DNA of 64,000 nt from Lates calcarifer (GCF_001640805.2 NC_066844.1:11644272-11708271); one strand, 5' to 3'. Shown: positions 23,460 to 34,329, numbered from the stretch's first letter. Notes: generated by a model not told the origin, from the letters alone. Translations and numbers: made by a program.

Positions 23460-24110
23460 TAAGCCCTGATGGGAGTTTGATACAATTATACTGTTATAAC
23501 GCTGCTCAACTAACAGCAAACCCAAAGTAATTATATGACCACATTTAATAACTGTATACTTGTGTTGTCACATTAAATAAACACCTGGCCGTTGACTCTA
23601 TGACTCTGTGAAACAATGTCCTCTTTTGTTTCACTGTTCGCTCACAGACTGCAGTTACCGCAATTAAAAATAAAGACAAGCTGGACGCTACTACCAAAGG
23701 ATGCTAACAGCTAACAGCCACTCCACTGACTGCAGATGACCGTTACTTTGCACTTGTTTTTAACCGTTGCTGCCTCGACTATCTGACTGTAGTCAGGAAG
23801 CACACAGGAGATGCTTGCTCCAGGGCCTAAGCTGGTGCTAACTTCAACGTTAATCCCCTTCACTATACCTGCAGTAGAAAAGCAACACGCAGGAGCTCCA
23901 CTTTGCTCTTGAGATGCTGCAGATTTATTCAATGACGACTATTTCACTGTGCATTTATAACTCAACAAGTGCTGACTGCTAGCAGCTATCCTGTTCTCCC
24001 TGCTCTTCCTGGTCACAATCTTTCCTGTCAGTGTTATGGTTTACTGCTCGCTCTCACTTGCTCTACCACTCACCGCCTGCGTGCACACAGATTTGTCCTG
24101 CTCTGTCTGA
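23460..24110 (+). repeat. Dispersed repeat with an inverted partner at 37.85-38.28 kb
   Basis: Blocks such as CTGCTCAACTAACAGCAAAC, CCCAAAGTAATTATATGACC, CAGGAGCTCCACTTTGCTCT and TGAGATGCTGCAGATTTATT are found as reverse complements, in reverse order, at 37850-38280. The final part also matches (TTGCTCTACCACTCA). The unit shows internal repetition: TGTGTTGTCACATTAAA occurs at about 23562 and 24139, and AAAGGATGCTAACAGCT at about 23696 and 24186, so it extends in part to about 24480. It has no coding capacity and its class is unknown. Confidence 0.7.
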
Positions 24111-24794
24111 AATGAGCCACACTACTGTTATTGCATTGTGTTGTCACATTAAAAACACCTTACCGTTTATCGAACTCTGAAAACAAAGGATGCTAACAGC
24201 TCCACGTCCTGCTCAGTAAGGTTAACAAGCAAACATGCTAATGGCATGACAAGACACGCTCCGTTGAGGTTACGCTTACGTTCACTGTCATACAAAGCGA
24301 TAGTTAAAACCTACAACCGTTCATACATAATGTGTTATAAGCATAACCAACTTTAACGAAATTACTAATTAAAACCTAGCCCCGACCATAGACACACAGT
24401 CTTTGCATGTTTCAGCTCCCACACAGTAGAGTTACAGTATTTTTACAAACACAGATAGGACTCTATGCTAACAGCTAACTACCACTTCACTGATACGTAC
24501 ATACATACATAATGTGTTACCAGGAATAACCAACCACAAACTTCTGCAACTCAATAGTAAATTAAAATACTCTTACCGCTAAGCTGGAGCAAATCCTCGA
24601 TGTAGAATCAAGTAGTGTCAAGTGTCAAAGTGTGGTGTAATGTAGTGTAATGATTGCTGCTTGCCAACACAGAATGAAAGAAACAAACGGATGGTTTGGA
24701 ACCACGAGTATTTATACCCATCAACTTCAAATTCAGTTCAACCAATCAGGGCGCTCTGAAGGAAAACAGTAAGAATGCATCGAATGGAACCACA

Positions 24795-25790
24795 ATGATG
24801 TATGCGTCGTTTGTTTCATCAAGGGACTGGACTGATGAAGATACGGGCAGCCTCATTCGGTGGAGGGCCATAAATGAGAAGCAGTTCACGGGGAGGCGCA
24901 ACGTGGCTATCCGAGGCTTTGAGTAAGATAATTCAATTTTAATGTGCATAGTTCATCATCAGCTCTTTCCGTTTCTTCTACCAAGTGAATGATAATTTCA
25001 CTAATGATATGCTTGTATAGGATGTTCATCAAAGATCAGGGACTGGAGGGAAAGGTGAAGGCTGGGTGGATGAAGAAAAAGTGGGAAAACCTGAAGCAGA
25101 AGTACAAGGCGAGTTCAAACATCAAAAACACCACAGTCTTTATGTTAAGCACAGAAGAAACATGTCATCATGTTTTTACTTACTTAATCAGGCAGTTTAA
25201 CGTCTTACCAGAAATGCAGAAAATATGCTGCAATATGTACAGTAAGAGCAGTATGAACATACTGATCTGAAAATGCTATATCAAGAGTAAACACTGGTGA
25301 CAGTTGGCACATAATGAAATATGAACACTGGGAAATGCAGAGTAAACAGTTAAAATATAACAAGAATATGATGTGCATATACATGATCAAATATAAACAA
25401 TAGCTTGTAGGGTATTAATATAATCTGCATTAATATACACTACATATTTATATGACTAGTGGCGATAAGTCAAATGGTGATTATCAGATGACCTGTGTGT
25501 ATGTGTGTAGGGAGGGAGGAGAGGCCACTGCTGCAAACTGGAAGTGATTTGATAACATGGATGAGGTGATGGGGCAGAGACCATCGATTACCCCACCAAA
25601 CCTCATCACCTCATCCATGGCATGAACCTCTGCAGCAGTGGTCTAGAGAGCCAGCAAAGAGGAAGCGGGAATCTGACTTTCTCACCTTGTGGATGGATGC
25701 TAGAGCGAGGGAGAGATGGAGAGAAAGGGAGGAGAGGGAGAGTCGTGCCAGGGAGGAAAGGTGCATGAACTTGTTAGTTGTTTATGCAAA
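24795..25790 (+). pseudogene. Myb/SANT-like DNA-binding protein relic of a transposon, three exons
   Basis: Exon 1 (24795-24922) reads DWTDEDTGSLIRWRAINEKQ, FTGRRNVAIRGFE and ends at a GTAAGA donor. Exon 2 (25021-25108, after TTGTATAG) continues MFIKDQGLEGKVKAGWMKKK, WENLKQKYK. Together they make a trihelix Myb/SANT-like domain with its conserved Trp residues, as in the DNA-binding partner proteins of PIF/Harbinger-type elements. Exon 3 (from about 25511) has the family's NMDEVMGQRPSITPPNLITSS and then KRKRESDFLTLWMDARARER plus a charged helix to about 25770. It is dead or dying: the exon 2 donor is GCGAGT, the join to exon 3 is out of frame, stops follow NWK, and exon 3 contains an inverted duplication. 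Confidence 0.7.
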
Positions 25791-25794
25791 AAAA

Positions 25795-25842
25795 TCTCTC
25801 TCTCTCTCTCTCTATAATATATATATATATATATATATATGC
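25795..25842. repeat. (TC)n and (AT)n microsatellite
   Basis: A pure CT run (about 25796-25813) followed by a pure AT run (about 25817-25841). Confidence 0.95.
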
Positions 25843-26776
25843 AGTGTTGCTTCTGTGATTGTTTTGTAACATTATTTTCTGATTATAAAAAGAGTAGAAA
25901 CTTTTATGAAATTATAGTGAAATGAAGTAAGGCGTTATATATGTAGACATCATCCCAGCAGGTACAGTAGTGTTGTCTGATGCTTGCAAAGAGCAAACAC
26001 TGGTCTCCCTACACTTTGAATCTTTAGAAGTGATCTGAAGGTGGCTGCATGCTACAGACCCTGTCTTCTAGTCAAATACAATCATCAGTAGCACAATTGT
26101 TAGGCGACCATGATAAAAATGTATGAGTTATGCTTAGGCTATTTTAACAAAACTTGTCAGCCAGTGAGACCGGCCAGTGCAATCAGAAACAGGCAAGCAC
26201 TGTGAAACAGAAGAAACATAGGCGATAGATTGACAACAGATGATATGAAAAAGTGTAACAAGAACGTGCAAATATTTAAAATGGAAATGGAAATCAACTT
26301 TACTACAACTGTGTACATGTGATCACCAGGGTTGGCTAACACTGAAATAGAAACTAGATAAAATGCATATCCTGCGAAAAATGCGTGTGAATGCGGAGTG
26401 CTGAATGGATCGCTGAAGCAGTGCTGGAAATGGCTGAAATCATTGTTGAAATGAAGAAGAAAAAGTTCAAAGTTGGAAGTCAAAAGTAATTTCTGAAGCA
26501 AAATGTGATGTGTAAAATGGTGGAAATTAGCAGAAGAGGGTAGATGCAGAAGCTGTAGCAAAGTTAGAACCAAGAGCTGAACTATTCAGTTGAATATCAC
26601 TAATAATCCCAAAGGTCTCGTGTTCAAGCCCCCAACACAAAAAACCCTCCCAAAAAAAGAAATAATAATAATAAATATCATTATGAATATTTTACACTTT
26701 GCAATTTTGCTATTTATACTATTTTGCAATTTTACTACCACTACAATTCATTTTAGCACCACACAGTACCCAGTGG

Positions 26777-26850
26777 TCTTCAGTGGCACAACTGGTAGAG
26801 CAGTCACCTATCAATCGTGTGATTTCCGGTTCAAGTCCAGCAGCAGGTGG
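26777..26850 (+). mobile_element. tRNA-derived SINE head (A and B boxes)
   Basis: TGGCACAACTGG (26784-26795) fits the RNA polymerase III A box. GGTTCAAGTCC (26828-26838) is a perfect B box, exactly 44 bases downstream start to start as in an intronless tRNA. The acceptor and anticodon arms do not pair, so this is not a working tRNA gene. It is best read as the tRNA-related promoter head of a SINE, with a short AT-rich tail. Confidence 0.65.
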
Positions 26851-27149
26851 TTATAAATTCTTAAACAATAATATTACTGTGTTTAAGTGTCCTCTTTCTC
26901 TGTGTATTTCAGTCTCTGATTCTGTTAAGCTTATAAAACTGTCTTAGAGTTTTTACTTTGACAATCTGTATGTGTGTGTGTGTAAACATTACATGTTAGT
27001 ATGAAGTGGTACGAGGTATGAAGGTATGAATCAACAATCCATGATCTCTGTGTAGAGGTAATACACCATTAAGAATGACAAATGTGGTAATGTAAAGGTT
27101 TCAGTTTTTTGAGTGTGTATGCGCACGTGTGATGTCTATGTGTGTGCAT

Positions 27150-27250
27150 TTGTTTTTCTATTCCGGTGGGGACCTTAACCTGAGATACCACTCAGCCCGT
27201 GGGGTCCAGTTTTCCCCGTGGTGTCCAAATCTTGGTCCTCACAGACATGA
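27150..27250. repeat. Probable short dispersed repeat (GTGGGGACC...GTGGGGTCC)
   Basis: TTCTATTCCGGTGGGGACCT, AGCCCGTGGGGTCCAGTTTT and CCCCGTGGTGTCC resemble a short GT/GGGG-rich repeat that is common in fish. The boundaries are unclear. Confidence 0.3.
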
Positions 27251-28221
27251 GCATTACAACCAATAGAAAACAGCCTGCTGATATGCCTAGTGTGTGTTAT
27301 TTTAATTGCTTGACCAGGCACACGGAATACAAAAAATACCAAACACAGGTAATAATGCTGGCTCATTATTTGGCCATCTGATTTTCAGTTGTGATACCAT
27401 AATCACATTACACTATTCTTGTATAGTACACCATTAGCCTCTTTTACCACCTAAGTAATAGTCAAATAGTAGCAGTCAGTTAAACAGTATGGAGAGAATC
27501 CATAGATTAGTTCCACAAAAGTAAAGTGCTCAAAACAAACCCCAGACTCAGATGTATACATCCCTGGAAGCTCAAGTTCTGATGCTGGTGATGACCCAGA
27601 TGTACCAGCTTGGAGGAGAACTGACAGTATACTTGCAAATATGCATTCGGAAACATAGCAAGTTAACATAGCTAACATTCATTTAAAGTGAATCCAACTG
27701 TAAATAAAACATTAAGTGGAATTAACCACCACATCTCTCTATTAACCTTGTAGCTCCTGCAAAACCACAACTCGAACCCTGTCTAACACACAGGGTTCAT
27801 TGTCAGATTAGGTTGCCAAGGTCTAAGAGGGTCTCACAGACAATTTAAGATTTTCACACTGGGTTCATGTCTTCTACTTTTACTATAAGCTTGTTGTATG
27901 TTTCATTTTCAGCTTACCAGAAATATTTGAATGGTTGTCCAAAGTATCTGAGGATCAGAGCAAGTGTATGAAACGGTGATGACTATACTCATCAGAGCAG
28001 TAGATGAAAGCAGCCACAAAACTGACTGTCTGTAACAAAGAGGAGCAGAGACGTACAGGACAAGAGGATAGGAGGTAAAAACTCTGATGACACAAACCTT
28101 TCTGTTACCTTTTCTACACAGAACACTGAAAGACAGCGGGCACTATTAAAACTACCTCTGACTGGCAGCTTTCTCACCATAGCAGAGTACCTCAGGCTGA
28201 TATGGAAAAAAAAACTGTTGT

Positions 28222-28738
28222 CTCAAAACTCAAAATTATGAGATAATGTCAAAATTATGAGATAAAAAGTCATAATTGTGAGATAAGTCTGAATTATGAG
28301 ATAAGTCAAAATAATGAGATAATGTCGAAATTACTAGATAATAAATCAAAATTATGAGATAATGTCGAAATTGTGAGATTTAAAAAATATATAATTATGA
28401 GATTATGTTGAAATTATGAGATAACCTGAAATCATGAGATAATGTCCAAATTACGAAATAAGATGATAACTATGAAATAATAAATCAAAATTATGACATA
28501 AATTGAAATTATGAGATGATGTCGAAATTATGAGATAATGTCGAAATTATGAGATAAAAAAAATCAGAATTATGAGATAACATCAAAATTCTGAGATAAT
28601 AAATCAAAATTACGAGATAGTAAATCGAAATTATGAGATAATGTCGAAATTGTGAGATTAAAAAATTATAATTCTGAGTGATGTCAAACTTATGAGATAA
28701 ATTTAAATCATGACATAAAGTCGAAATTCTGAGATAAC
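28222..28738. repeat. Degenerate 17-18 bp minisatellite (AAATTATGAGATAATGTCG)
   Basis: About 29 head-to-tail copies of a unit of about 17-18 bp, most often AAATTATGAGATAATGTCG or the AATCA-containing variant. Individual units differ by point changes (CTGAGATAA, GTGAGATT, ACGAGATAG) and small indels. No open frame persists and the array does not resemble a telomeric or known centromeric unit. Confidence 0.92.
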
Positions 28739-29217
28739 CTAAACTACTAATTAATTATCATTCACAATCCTTCTACCTCCATCCCTTCTCTCTTTTTTGA
28801 AAGCCTGAATGAATTGGGGATTGACTCACTTTTGGAGCCTCAAGCAGCCATCCGGGGAATTAACTGGTAACACCAACGTGCAGAATTTTTTTTCAGAAAT
28901 AGAATTACTTTATTTATTTACACACTTCAATTCAAATTCCAATTCAATTCTGGATTTAATTTGAATCTTAATTTTAATTTGACACTCTTGGACAGAACCA
29001 AGTTCAAATGTCACCTTCTTGCTGGATTGACTGGGTCAATACAGTCCATGGTCAAAGCACAACGGAATTTGCACAGCAGAGGTAAGGAGCGTCTTCTCTG
29101 TTGTCTTGCCCTTTGCTTTAAGAAGTGCATGAAATTTTTGACTCTATGTGACTTTGGGTAATTATGTCTACATGAGAATGTTGATTGATTTATTGTATAC
29201 TATGTTATGTTATTCAG

Positions 29218-29264
29218 AAAATGGCATCTCCCATTAAGTTTGCCACAATAAATGAGCCCGAACT
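29218..29264 (+). CDS. Possible short exon of an unidentified gene
   Basis: A good acceptor (TTATTCAG) precedes AAAATGGCATCTCCCATTAAG, and a perfect donor GTAAGT (29265-29270) ends a 47-base block encoding MASPIKFATINEPEL. It lies on the same strand as the exon-like blocks at 34330 and 35093. Joining it to 34330 would use a different frame from the long one there. It is listed because the splice signals are strong, but nothing proves that it is transcribed. Confidence 0.25.
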
Positions 29265-29418
29265 GTAAGTATTATATGTGGTTGTTATTTTGTTGTTTGT
29301 CTTCATCTGCATCTTAACAAGTAGGACAATACTTATATATACCTTATATGTACATATATATACCTAACATGTACTAAGCTGCTGGGATACACCTCATATA
29401 ACCTCCCAAGTTTTATTA

Positions 29419-29466
29419 TATATTATATATATTATATATTATATATTATATATTATTTATATTTAT
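29419..29466. repeat. (ATATT)n-type AT-rich simple repeat
   Basis: A run built from TATATTAT units. Confidence 0.85.
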
Positions 29467-29519
29467 TATAATTTTATTTTATTTTTTTAAATAATGAAAA
29501 TCAGCTTTTTACCTTAGAT

Positions 29520-29655
29520 CAGGGGTGTCAAACTCAATTTCATCCCTGGCCACATCAGCATTGTGGTTGACCTCAATTGCCAGTTGTAACTGTAAAATTA
29601 TATAAATTCTCTCTCATATAAGTGCCCCTGCAATCAATTATTATTACTTTTAATG
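29520..29655. mobile_element. Left end of a hAT-type non-autonomous element
   Basis: It starts CAGGGGTGTCAAACTCAATT, the 15-bp tip of the hAT transposon at 30627, and continues with the same sub-family sequence as the reverse complement of bases 1-26. It has no matching right end before the LINE begins at 29656, so the element is truncated. Confidence 0.65.
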
Positions 29656-30626
29656 TTAATTAATTCAATTCAATTCAATTTATTTATATAGCGCCATATC
29701 ACAACAAAAGTCATCTCAAGGCACTTTTCGTATAGAGCAGGTCTAGACCATACTCTTTAAAATAGGTATTTACAGAGAGCGACCCAACAAATCCCACCAT
29801 GAGCAAGCACTAGGCAACAGTGGCAAGGAAAAACATCCTTTTAAGAGGCAGAAACCTTGAGCAGAACTGGACTCAGGGTGGGCAGATTTTGGAAAGAAAG
29901 GGGAGGTTAGATATAGATCTGTAATTGGCTAATATGTGGGCTTTTTTAGAAGGGGTTTGATTACAGCTACTTTATATGACTGTGGCGCATAACCTGTTAA
30001 CAAGGACAGATTTAACATATCTAGTACAGGACTGCAAATTAAGGGCAGAGCTTCCTTAAGCAGCCTAGTTGGGATGGGGTCTAAGAGACATGTTGAAGGT
30101 TTACATGCCGAAATAATTGATGTGAGCTGGGGGAGGTCAATGGGAGAAAAAGAGTCAAGGTTAGGTTTTGCAGTTGAGTCTATGGATCCTGTGTTTTGAC
30201 ATGAATCAGTGCTTGTTGAAGGCAGGATGTGATTAATTTTATCTCTAGTGGTAGAAATTTTATCATTAAAAAAGTTCATAAAATCATCACTGCTGAGGGT
30301 TATAGGGATGCGTGGATCTATAGAGCTGTGACTCTCTGTCACAGAAACCTGTGGTTGTTCTTATTATCCTCTATTAATGATGAGCAATAGGTGCCTCTTG
30401 CATTACAGAGGGCCCTTTTATATCTTTTGACCCTTTCCTGTTAAGGATAGCTAAGTGGGATTCTTCCAGTTTGGTGGAACGCCACACTCTTTCGAGCCTA
30501 CGTGCTGTTTGCTTCAGTGAACGGTTTTGGGAATTGAGCTTGCCTCTTTCTCTTGTATTGTTCTCATTTTTAGGGGGCTGACGGAGTCTAGAGTAGTACA
30601 CAGTGAGACTGCAGCATTGTCTACAA
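29656..30626 (-). mobile_element. L2-type LINE, 3' part (antisense), internally deleted
   Basis: On the minus strand the ORF2 pieces are 30601-30374 (SLKQTARRLERVWRSTKLEE) and 30342-29929 (MNFFNDKISTTRDKINHILP, ACKPSTCLLDPIPTRLLKEA and LSLLTGYAPQSYKVAVIKPL), which form the start of an L2/CR1-type reverse transcriptase domain. After a frameshift, ILANYRSISNLPFLSKI is readable at about 29935-29885. The YADD-bearing part is deleted, and the sequence jumps to the 3' UTR with the familiar GCGCTATATAAATAAATTGA end and a (TTGAA)n tail at 29656. The upstream part continues beyond the hAT insertion at 33398. Confidence 0.82.
30619..30626. repeat. Target-site duplication, left copy (GTCTACAA)
   Basis: The 8-bp sequence GTCTACAA is identical to 33390-33397, on the other side of the hAT element. 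Confidence 0.95.
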
Positions 30627-33389
30627 CAGGGGTGTCAAACTTACGGCCCGCGGGCTGGATCAGGCCCATGAACGGGTTTAATCCGGCCCGCGAGATGATT
30701 TGAAGTTAAAATTAGCTGCAAATTTTCAATGAAAGAAACTGTTGTTCTAAATGTGTCCACTCGATGTCGCAATAGCAATTATGCTAAGCAGGCAAACTGT
30801 TTATACTGGGGCTGAGCAAGTAGGCCTATACCTGACAGCTGGCCCGGAGCTAGCTGTCTTGTCGTTCTGCCCATTACGTCTTCTACTTTGAACATTATGC
30901 GCTTTGGCACCCTCATTGCCCCAAAATGTCTCTGTCAAAAAAGAGAAAAGTGGACACAGAGTGCAGGGTTTTCCAAGAAAAATGGTCATCATCCTATTTA
31001 TTCACAGAAGTGAATGGGAAACCCGTGTGTTTGGTATGTTCACAGCAGGTTTCAGTGCTGAAAGAATATAACCTTCGACGCCACTATGAGGCTCTTCATG
31101 CCGAAAAATACAAAAACTTGCAAGGACAACAGAGAATAGAGAAGGTGAATGAATTGTTGGCGGGTCTGAAGAAGCAGCAGTCTGCGTTTACTCGTAGCCG
31201 AGAAATAAGTGATGCTGCAGTGAAAGCCAGCTACCTTATTGCTAATGAAATTGCACTGGCTTCAAAACCATTTAGTGAGGGTGAATTTGTGAAGACATGC
31301 ATGCTGAAGGCAGCAGAGACAGTATGCCCTGAAAAGCGTCAGGCTTTTGCAAATATCAGCCTGACAAGAAACACAGTTGCAGACAGGATTTCTGATCTTT
31401 CGGAGGATTTGGGCAGCCAGTTGAAGCGCAAAGTAAAGTCATTTATTGCGTTTTCAGTTGCAATCGATGAAAGCACGGATATTACAGATATTGCGCAACT
31501 GGCCATATTCATTCGCGGAGTTGATGACACTTTGACCGTCACCGAGGAGTTCGTGGAGTTGGTGCCAATGACGGACACCACAACAGCAGCTGATATTTTC
31601 AAGGCCCTCATCGGAGCGCTAGACAGGGTCGGAGTGGACTGGTCTCGCGCTGTCAGCCTGGCTACAGATGGTGCACCTTCAATGACCGGGAGAAAAGCAG
31701 GTGTTGTGACAAAATTCAGGGAGAAGGTGCAGACTGCAAATGGAGGACGTGATTTTTGGACTTTTCATTGTATTTTGCATCAAGAGGCATTGTGTTGCAA
31801 GTCATTGAAGATGGATAACGTCATGGAGGTGGTCGTCCAAACCATAAATTTCATCCAATCCAGAGGCCTGAATCACCGTCTGTTTGACAGCCTTCTCAGA
31901 GAGAAAGACCACAACTATGGCCTGCCATACCACACCGAGGTAAGATGGTTAAGCCTAGGTGCTGTGCTGAGGCGCTTCTTTGATTTAAGAGAGGAAATCA
32001 AACAGTTGATGGAAAAAAAGGGCAAACCACTGTTAGAATTTCAGTCCACAGAATGGATGCAGGACCTTGCATTTATGGTGGATGTTACAGAGCACTTGGA
32101 TAACTTGAACAAAATGCTGCAAGGGCGCAGCAAAGTTGTCACGCAGTACTATGATAGCATATGTGCGTTCAAGTTAAAGCTGTCATTGTTGGAGACACAA
32201 CTCGCAGGTGGTGATGCTGCTCACTTTCCTTGTCTGAAAGATGTGTGCGCGACCCAACATGCTGCAGGCATGAAGCGGTTCAAAGATAAAATAACGGGAC
32301 TAGTGCGGGAGTTTAAACAATGCTTTCAGATTTTTGGTGAACTGGAGAAAGACTTCAAAGTTTTTTGCTTGCCATTCACCGCGAATGCCTCTGATCTGCC
32401 CGTCAACATCCAACTAGAAATAATAGACTTGCAGTGTGACTCAGATTTGAAGGGCAAGTTTGCTGCAGCTGGCTTGGACACGTTTTACCAGCATCTCTTG
32501 CCAGGTTACCCCAACTTGACAACCCTTGCTGCAAAAGTGTTGTGCATGTTTGGAACCACATATCTGTGTGAGCAAGTTTTTTCTGTAATGAGCATCAACA
32601 AAACAAAGCTGCGCTCAAGGCTCACACACAAGCACTTGAATGACATCCTGAAATTGGCTGCCACTCAGGATGTGACGCCTAATATTGATGCACTTGTGAA
32701 AGCTAAAAGATGCCAGGTTTCAGGAGTAAAATAAACAGTGGGTAACCCCACTTAAAATGCTGCATGAGACACTTATGCACCCTGATAAAGTTCTGTGAAA
32801 ATGAATGTCCTCTGTGGATATTTAAAGAAAGTGAACAGTGTGTGATTTACTGTAATAATTTCAGTCACTTCAGTTCATAAGTTTGGTTTGTTGAAATTGT
32901 TAATGCATTGCACAGCTTTTATTTTTCTATCAATAAATAGTGTAGCCTACAAGGCAGGGAGTAACTCAACCCTCTTGAATAGTTTTTACCTCAGTTTGTA
33001 TGGTGTGGTGAGTTAGCTCAGGATTAAGATGTGGAAATGACAAATGAGGTATTTGATACCTAGAAGAGTATTTTGTTCAATCTCAGATAGGCTGTGACTT
33101 AAAGTTGTATGCCTTTGTATATACATTGAGATGAAGTGTAATCACTGAGGCATTGTGTTCTTGAAATTGCACCAATTTTTTCAACTAATTTGAAGTGTTT
33201 TGTAAAGAGCATTATTTGTGATGTGTTCAGAATCTGCTTGCACTATTTTGGACCAAAGTAAAACAAAGGAAACAAATCTGAAGTTGGCGTTAATTTTAAG
33301 TTATTATGCCATGATTTTACGGTCCGGCCCACTTGGGAATAGATTTTCCTTCATGTGGCCCCTGAGCTAAAATGAGTTTGACACCCCTG
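30627..33389 (+). mobile_element. Complete hAT transposon (Charlie/ZBED-like)
   Basis: A 2763-bp element with perfect 15-bp inverted tips: CAGGGGTGTCAAACT at 30627 and its complement ending at 33389. It is flanked by an exact 8-bp target duplication and contains one intact transposase ORF. The short 5' region has CCGCGGGCTGGATCAGGCCC-type subterminal sequence, echoed near the right end by GGTCCGGCCCACTTGG. The element sits inside an antisense L2-type LINE whose two halves are contiguous if the element and one duplication are removed. The exact ends, exact duplication and uninterrupted ORF all indicate a comparatively recent insertion. Confidence 0.96.
30926..32734 (+). CDS. hAT-family transposase, intact, 602 aa
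   Basis: The protein cuts and pastes the flanking element in the nucleus. It starts with a basic MSLSKKRK stretch (possible nuclear signal) and a BED-like C2H2 zinc finger with C35, C38, H53 and H58. The RNase H-like core has AFSVAIDESTDIT with D181, LATDGAPSMTG with D248 and the hAT C-x2-H motif at C281/H284. A long alpha-helical insertion follows. The C-terminal hAT dimerisation region reads AAKVLCMFGTTYLCEQVFSV, NKTKLRSRLTHKHLNDILKL, with the expected catalytic Glu in CEQVFS. Length and layout match the intronless Charlie-like proteins annotated in vertebrates as GTF2IRD2-, SCAND3- or EPM2AIP1-like. The start is the first ATG of the frame, and the stop is TAA, with AATAAA at about 32931. 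No frameshift or stop is present, so it may be functional; activity is not shown by sequence. Confidence 0.95.
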   Translation: MSLSKKRKVDTECRVFQEKWSSSYLFTEVNGKPVCLVCSQQVSVLKEYNLRRHYEALHAEKYKNLQGQQRIEKVNELLAGLKKQQSAFTRSREISDAAVKASYLIANEIALASKPFSEGEFVKTCMLKAAETVCPEKRQAFANISLTRNTVADRISDLSEDLGSQLKRKVKSFIAFSVAIDESTDITDIAQLAIFIRGVDDTLTVTEEFVELVPMTDTTTAADIFKALIGALDRVGVDWSRAVSLATDGAPSMTGRKAGVVTKFREKVQTANGGRDFWTFHCILHQEALCCKSLKMDNVMEVVVQTINFIQSRGLNHRLFDSLLREKDHNYGLPYHTEVRWLSLGAVLRRFFDLREEIKQLMEKKGKPLLEFQSTEWMQDLAFMVDVTEHLDNLNKMLQGRSKVVTQYYDSICAFKLKLSLLETQLAGGDAAHFPCLKDVCATQHAAGMKRFKDKITGLVREFKQCFQIFGELEKDFKVFCLPFTANASDLPVNIQLEIIDLQCDSDLKGKFAAAGLDTFYQHLLPGYPNLTTLAAKVLCMFGTTYLCEQVFSVMSINKTKLRSRLTHKHLNDILKLAATQDVTPNIDALVKAKRCQVSGVK

Positions 33390-33397
33390 GTCTACAA
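33390..33397. repeat. Target-site duplication, right copy (GTCTACAA)
   Basis: Identical to 30619-30626. Confidence 0.95.
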
Positions 33398-33560
33398 GAT
33401 GATCAAGCTGGGAGAGAGTAGCTAGATAAATTAAGATGAGGCACTGGACCTAAGTTAGTGGGAATCATTTCCTTGAATTTAGCTACTGTATTATCGGAAA
33501 TATTTCTAATCAGGACCTTCTCTTGCTTTTTTTGTGGCTGAGGTTAGCATACTTAGCTCT
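33398..33560 (-). mobile_element. L2-type LINE, continuation upstream of the hAT insertion
   Basis: On the minus strand the frame EKVLIRNISDNTVAKFKEMI, PTNLGPVPHLNLSSYSLPA runs toward the hAT element and resumes on the other side as YYSRLRQPPKNENNTRERG (about 30600). It is thus the same LINE, split by the insertion. Its left limit is uncertain. Confidence 0.55.
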
Positions 33561-34329
33561 GTGCTTGGTGTCGAAGTGCTAACATAAATTATTTTCCTTG
33601 GGCACAGCCACTGCCTCGTGGAAAAGAAGACATATGTGCTTGTCTCCATTAAGTACACACAAATTCACTTCCCAATTTCTCATTAAACTGCCTTTACCTC
33701 TGCATTAACTTTTTTTCTTGGACATTTTGGGATTTTAACTTTATTAACCCAAAATGTGTCCAGGGTTCACATTAATCCCTATAACAACCTGAAATTAACT
33801 ACAGGATTATTTATGTATTATAAATAATACATTTGATGTGTTATGTGTACTGTGATTCCACAGTTTTTTCATTTCTGTTATTTAATTGGACAATGTATTC
33901 AGATTTTAACTTTACCTTTAACAACAATCAGTATGTTTGTAAGAATCCAAAACATGTCAAGAGACAAATTACATTTACATTACAATTACATTGACAAATC
34001 CTCTTGCTGTCATATGAATTATTATTAGGTGTTGCTTTTGATGAGACAAGCTCTTTATAATCATTAAAAACATGTTTTATCCATTTTAGTGACTGAACGA
34101 ATGAACCCCCCCCCCATGTGGACAGTGTTTAGAAGGGGATACTTCAGTCTAATAGGTTCCATTATTAATCTGTAATAACATTTACACTTGAAATATTTTC
34201 ATTTCTAAACTTAATTGCAGCCAAAGTTATTAGATGTGTTCTGTCCCATGTCTCAAGAATCACATGTGTAAAGTATTTGTTCATGTTGTTCTATGATTGA
34301 TATACACATTGGTTGTTTTCTATTTTCAG

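Noticed and set aside
26157..26573. 138-codon minus-strand open frame rich in Leu, Phe and His
   Set aside because: Composition reflects antisense of GAA/AAT-rich DNA. No membrane-protein family or signal was recognised.
26777..26850. A working tRNA gene
   Set aside because: A and B boxes and their spacing are right, but the acceptor, anticodon and T arms do not pair, so it is a SINE head.
28222..28738. CRISPR array
   Set aside because: The units are tandem without unique spacers, and the genome is eukaryotic; it is a minisatellite.
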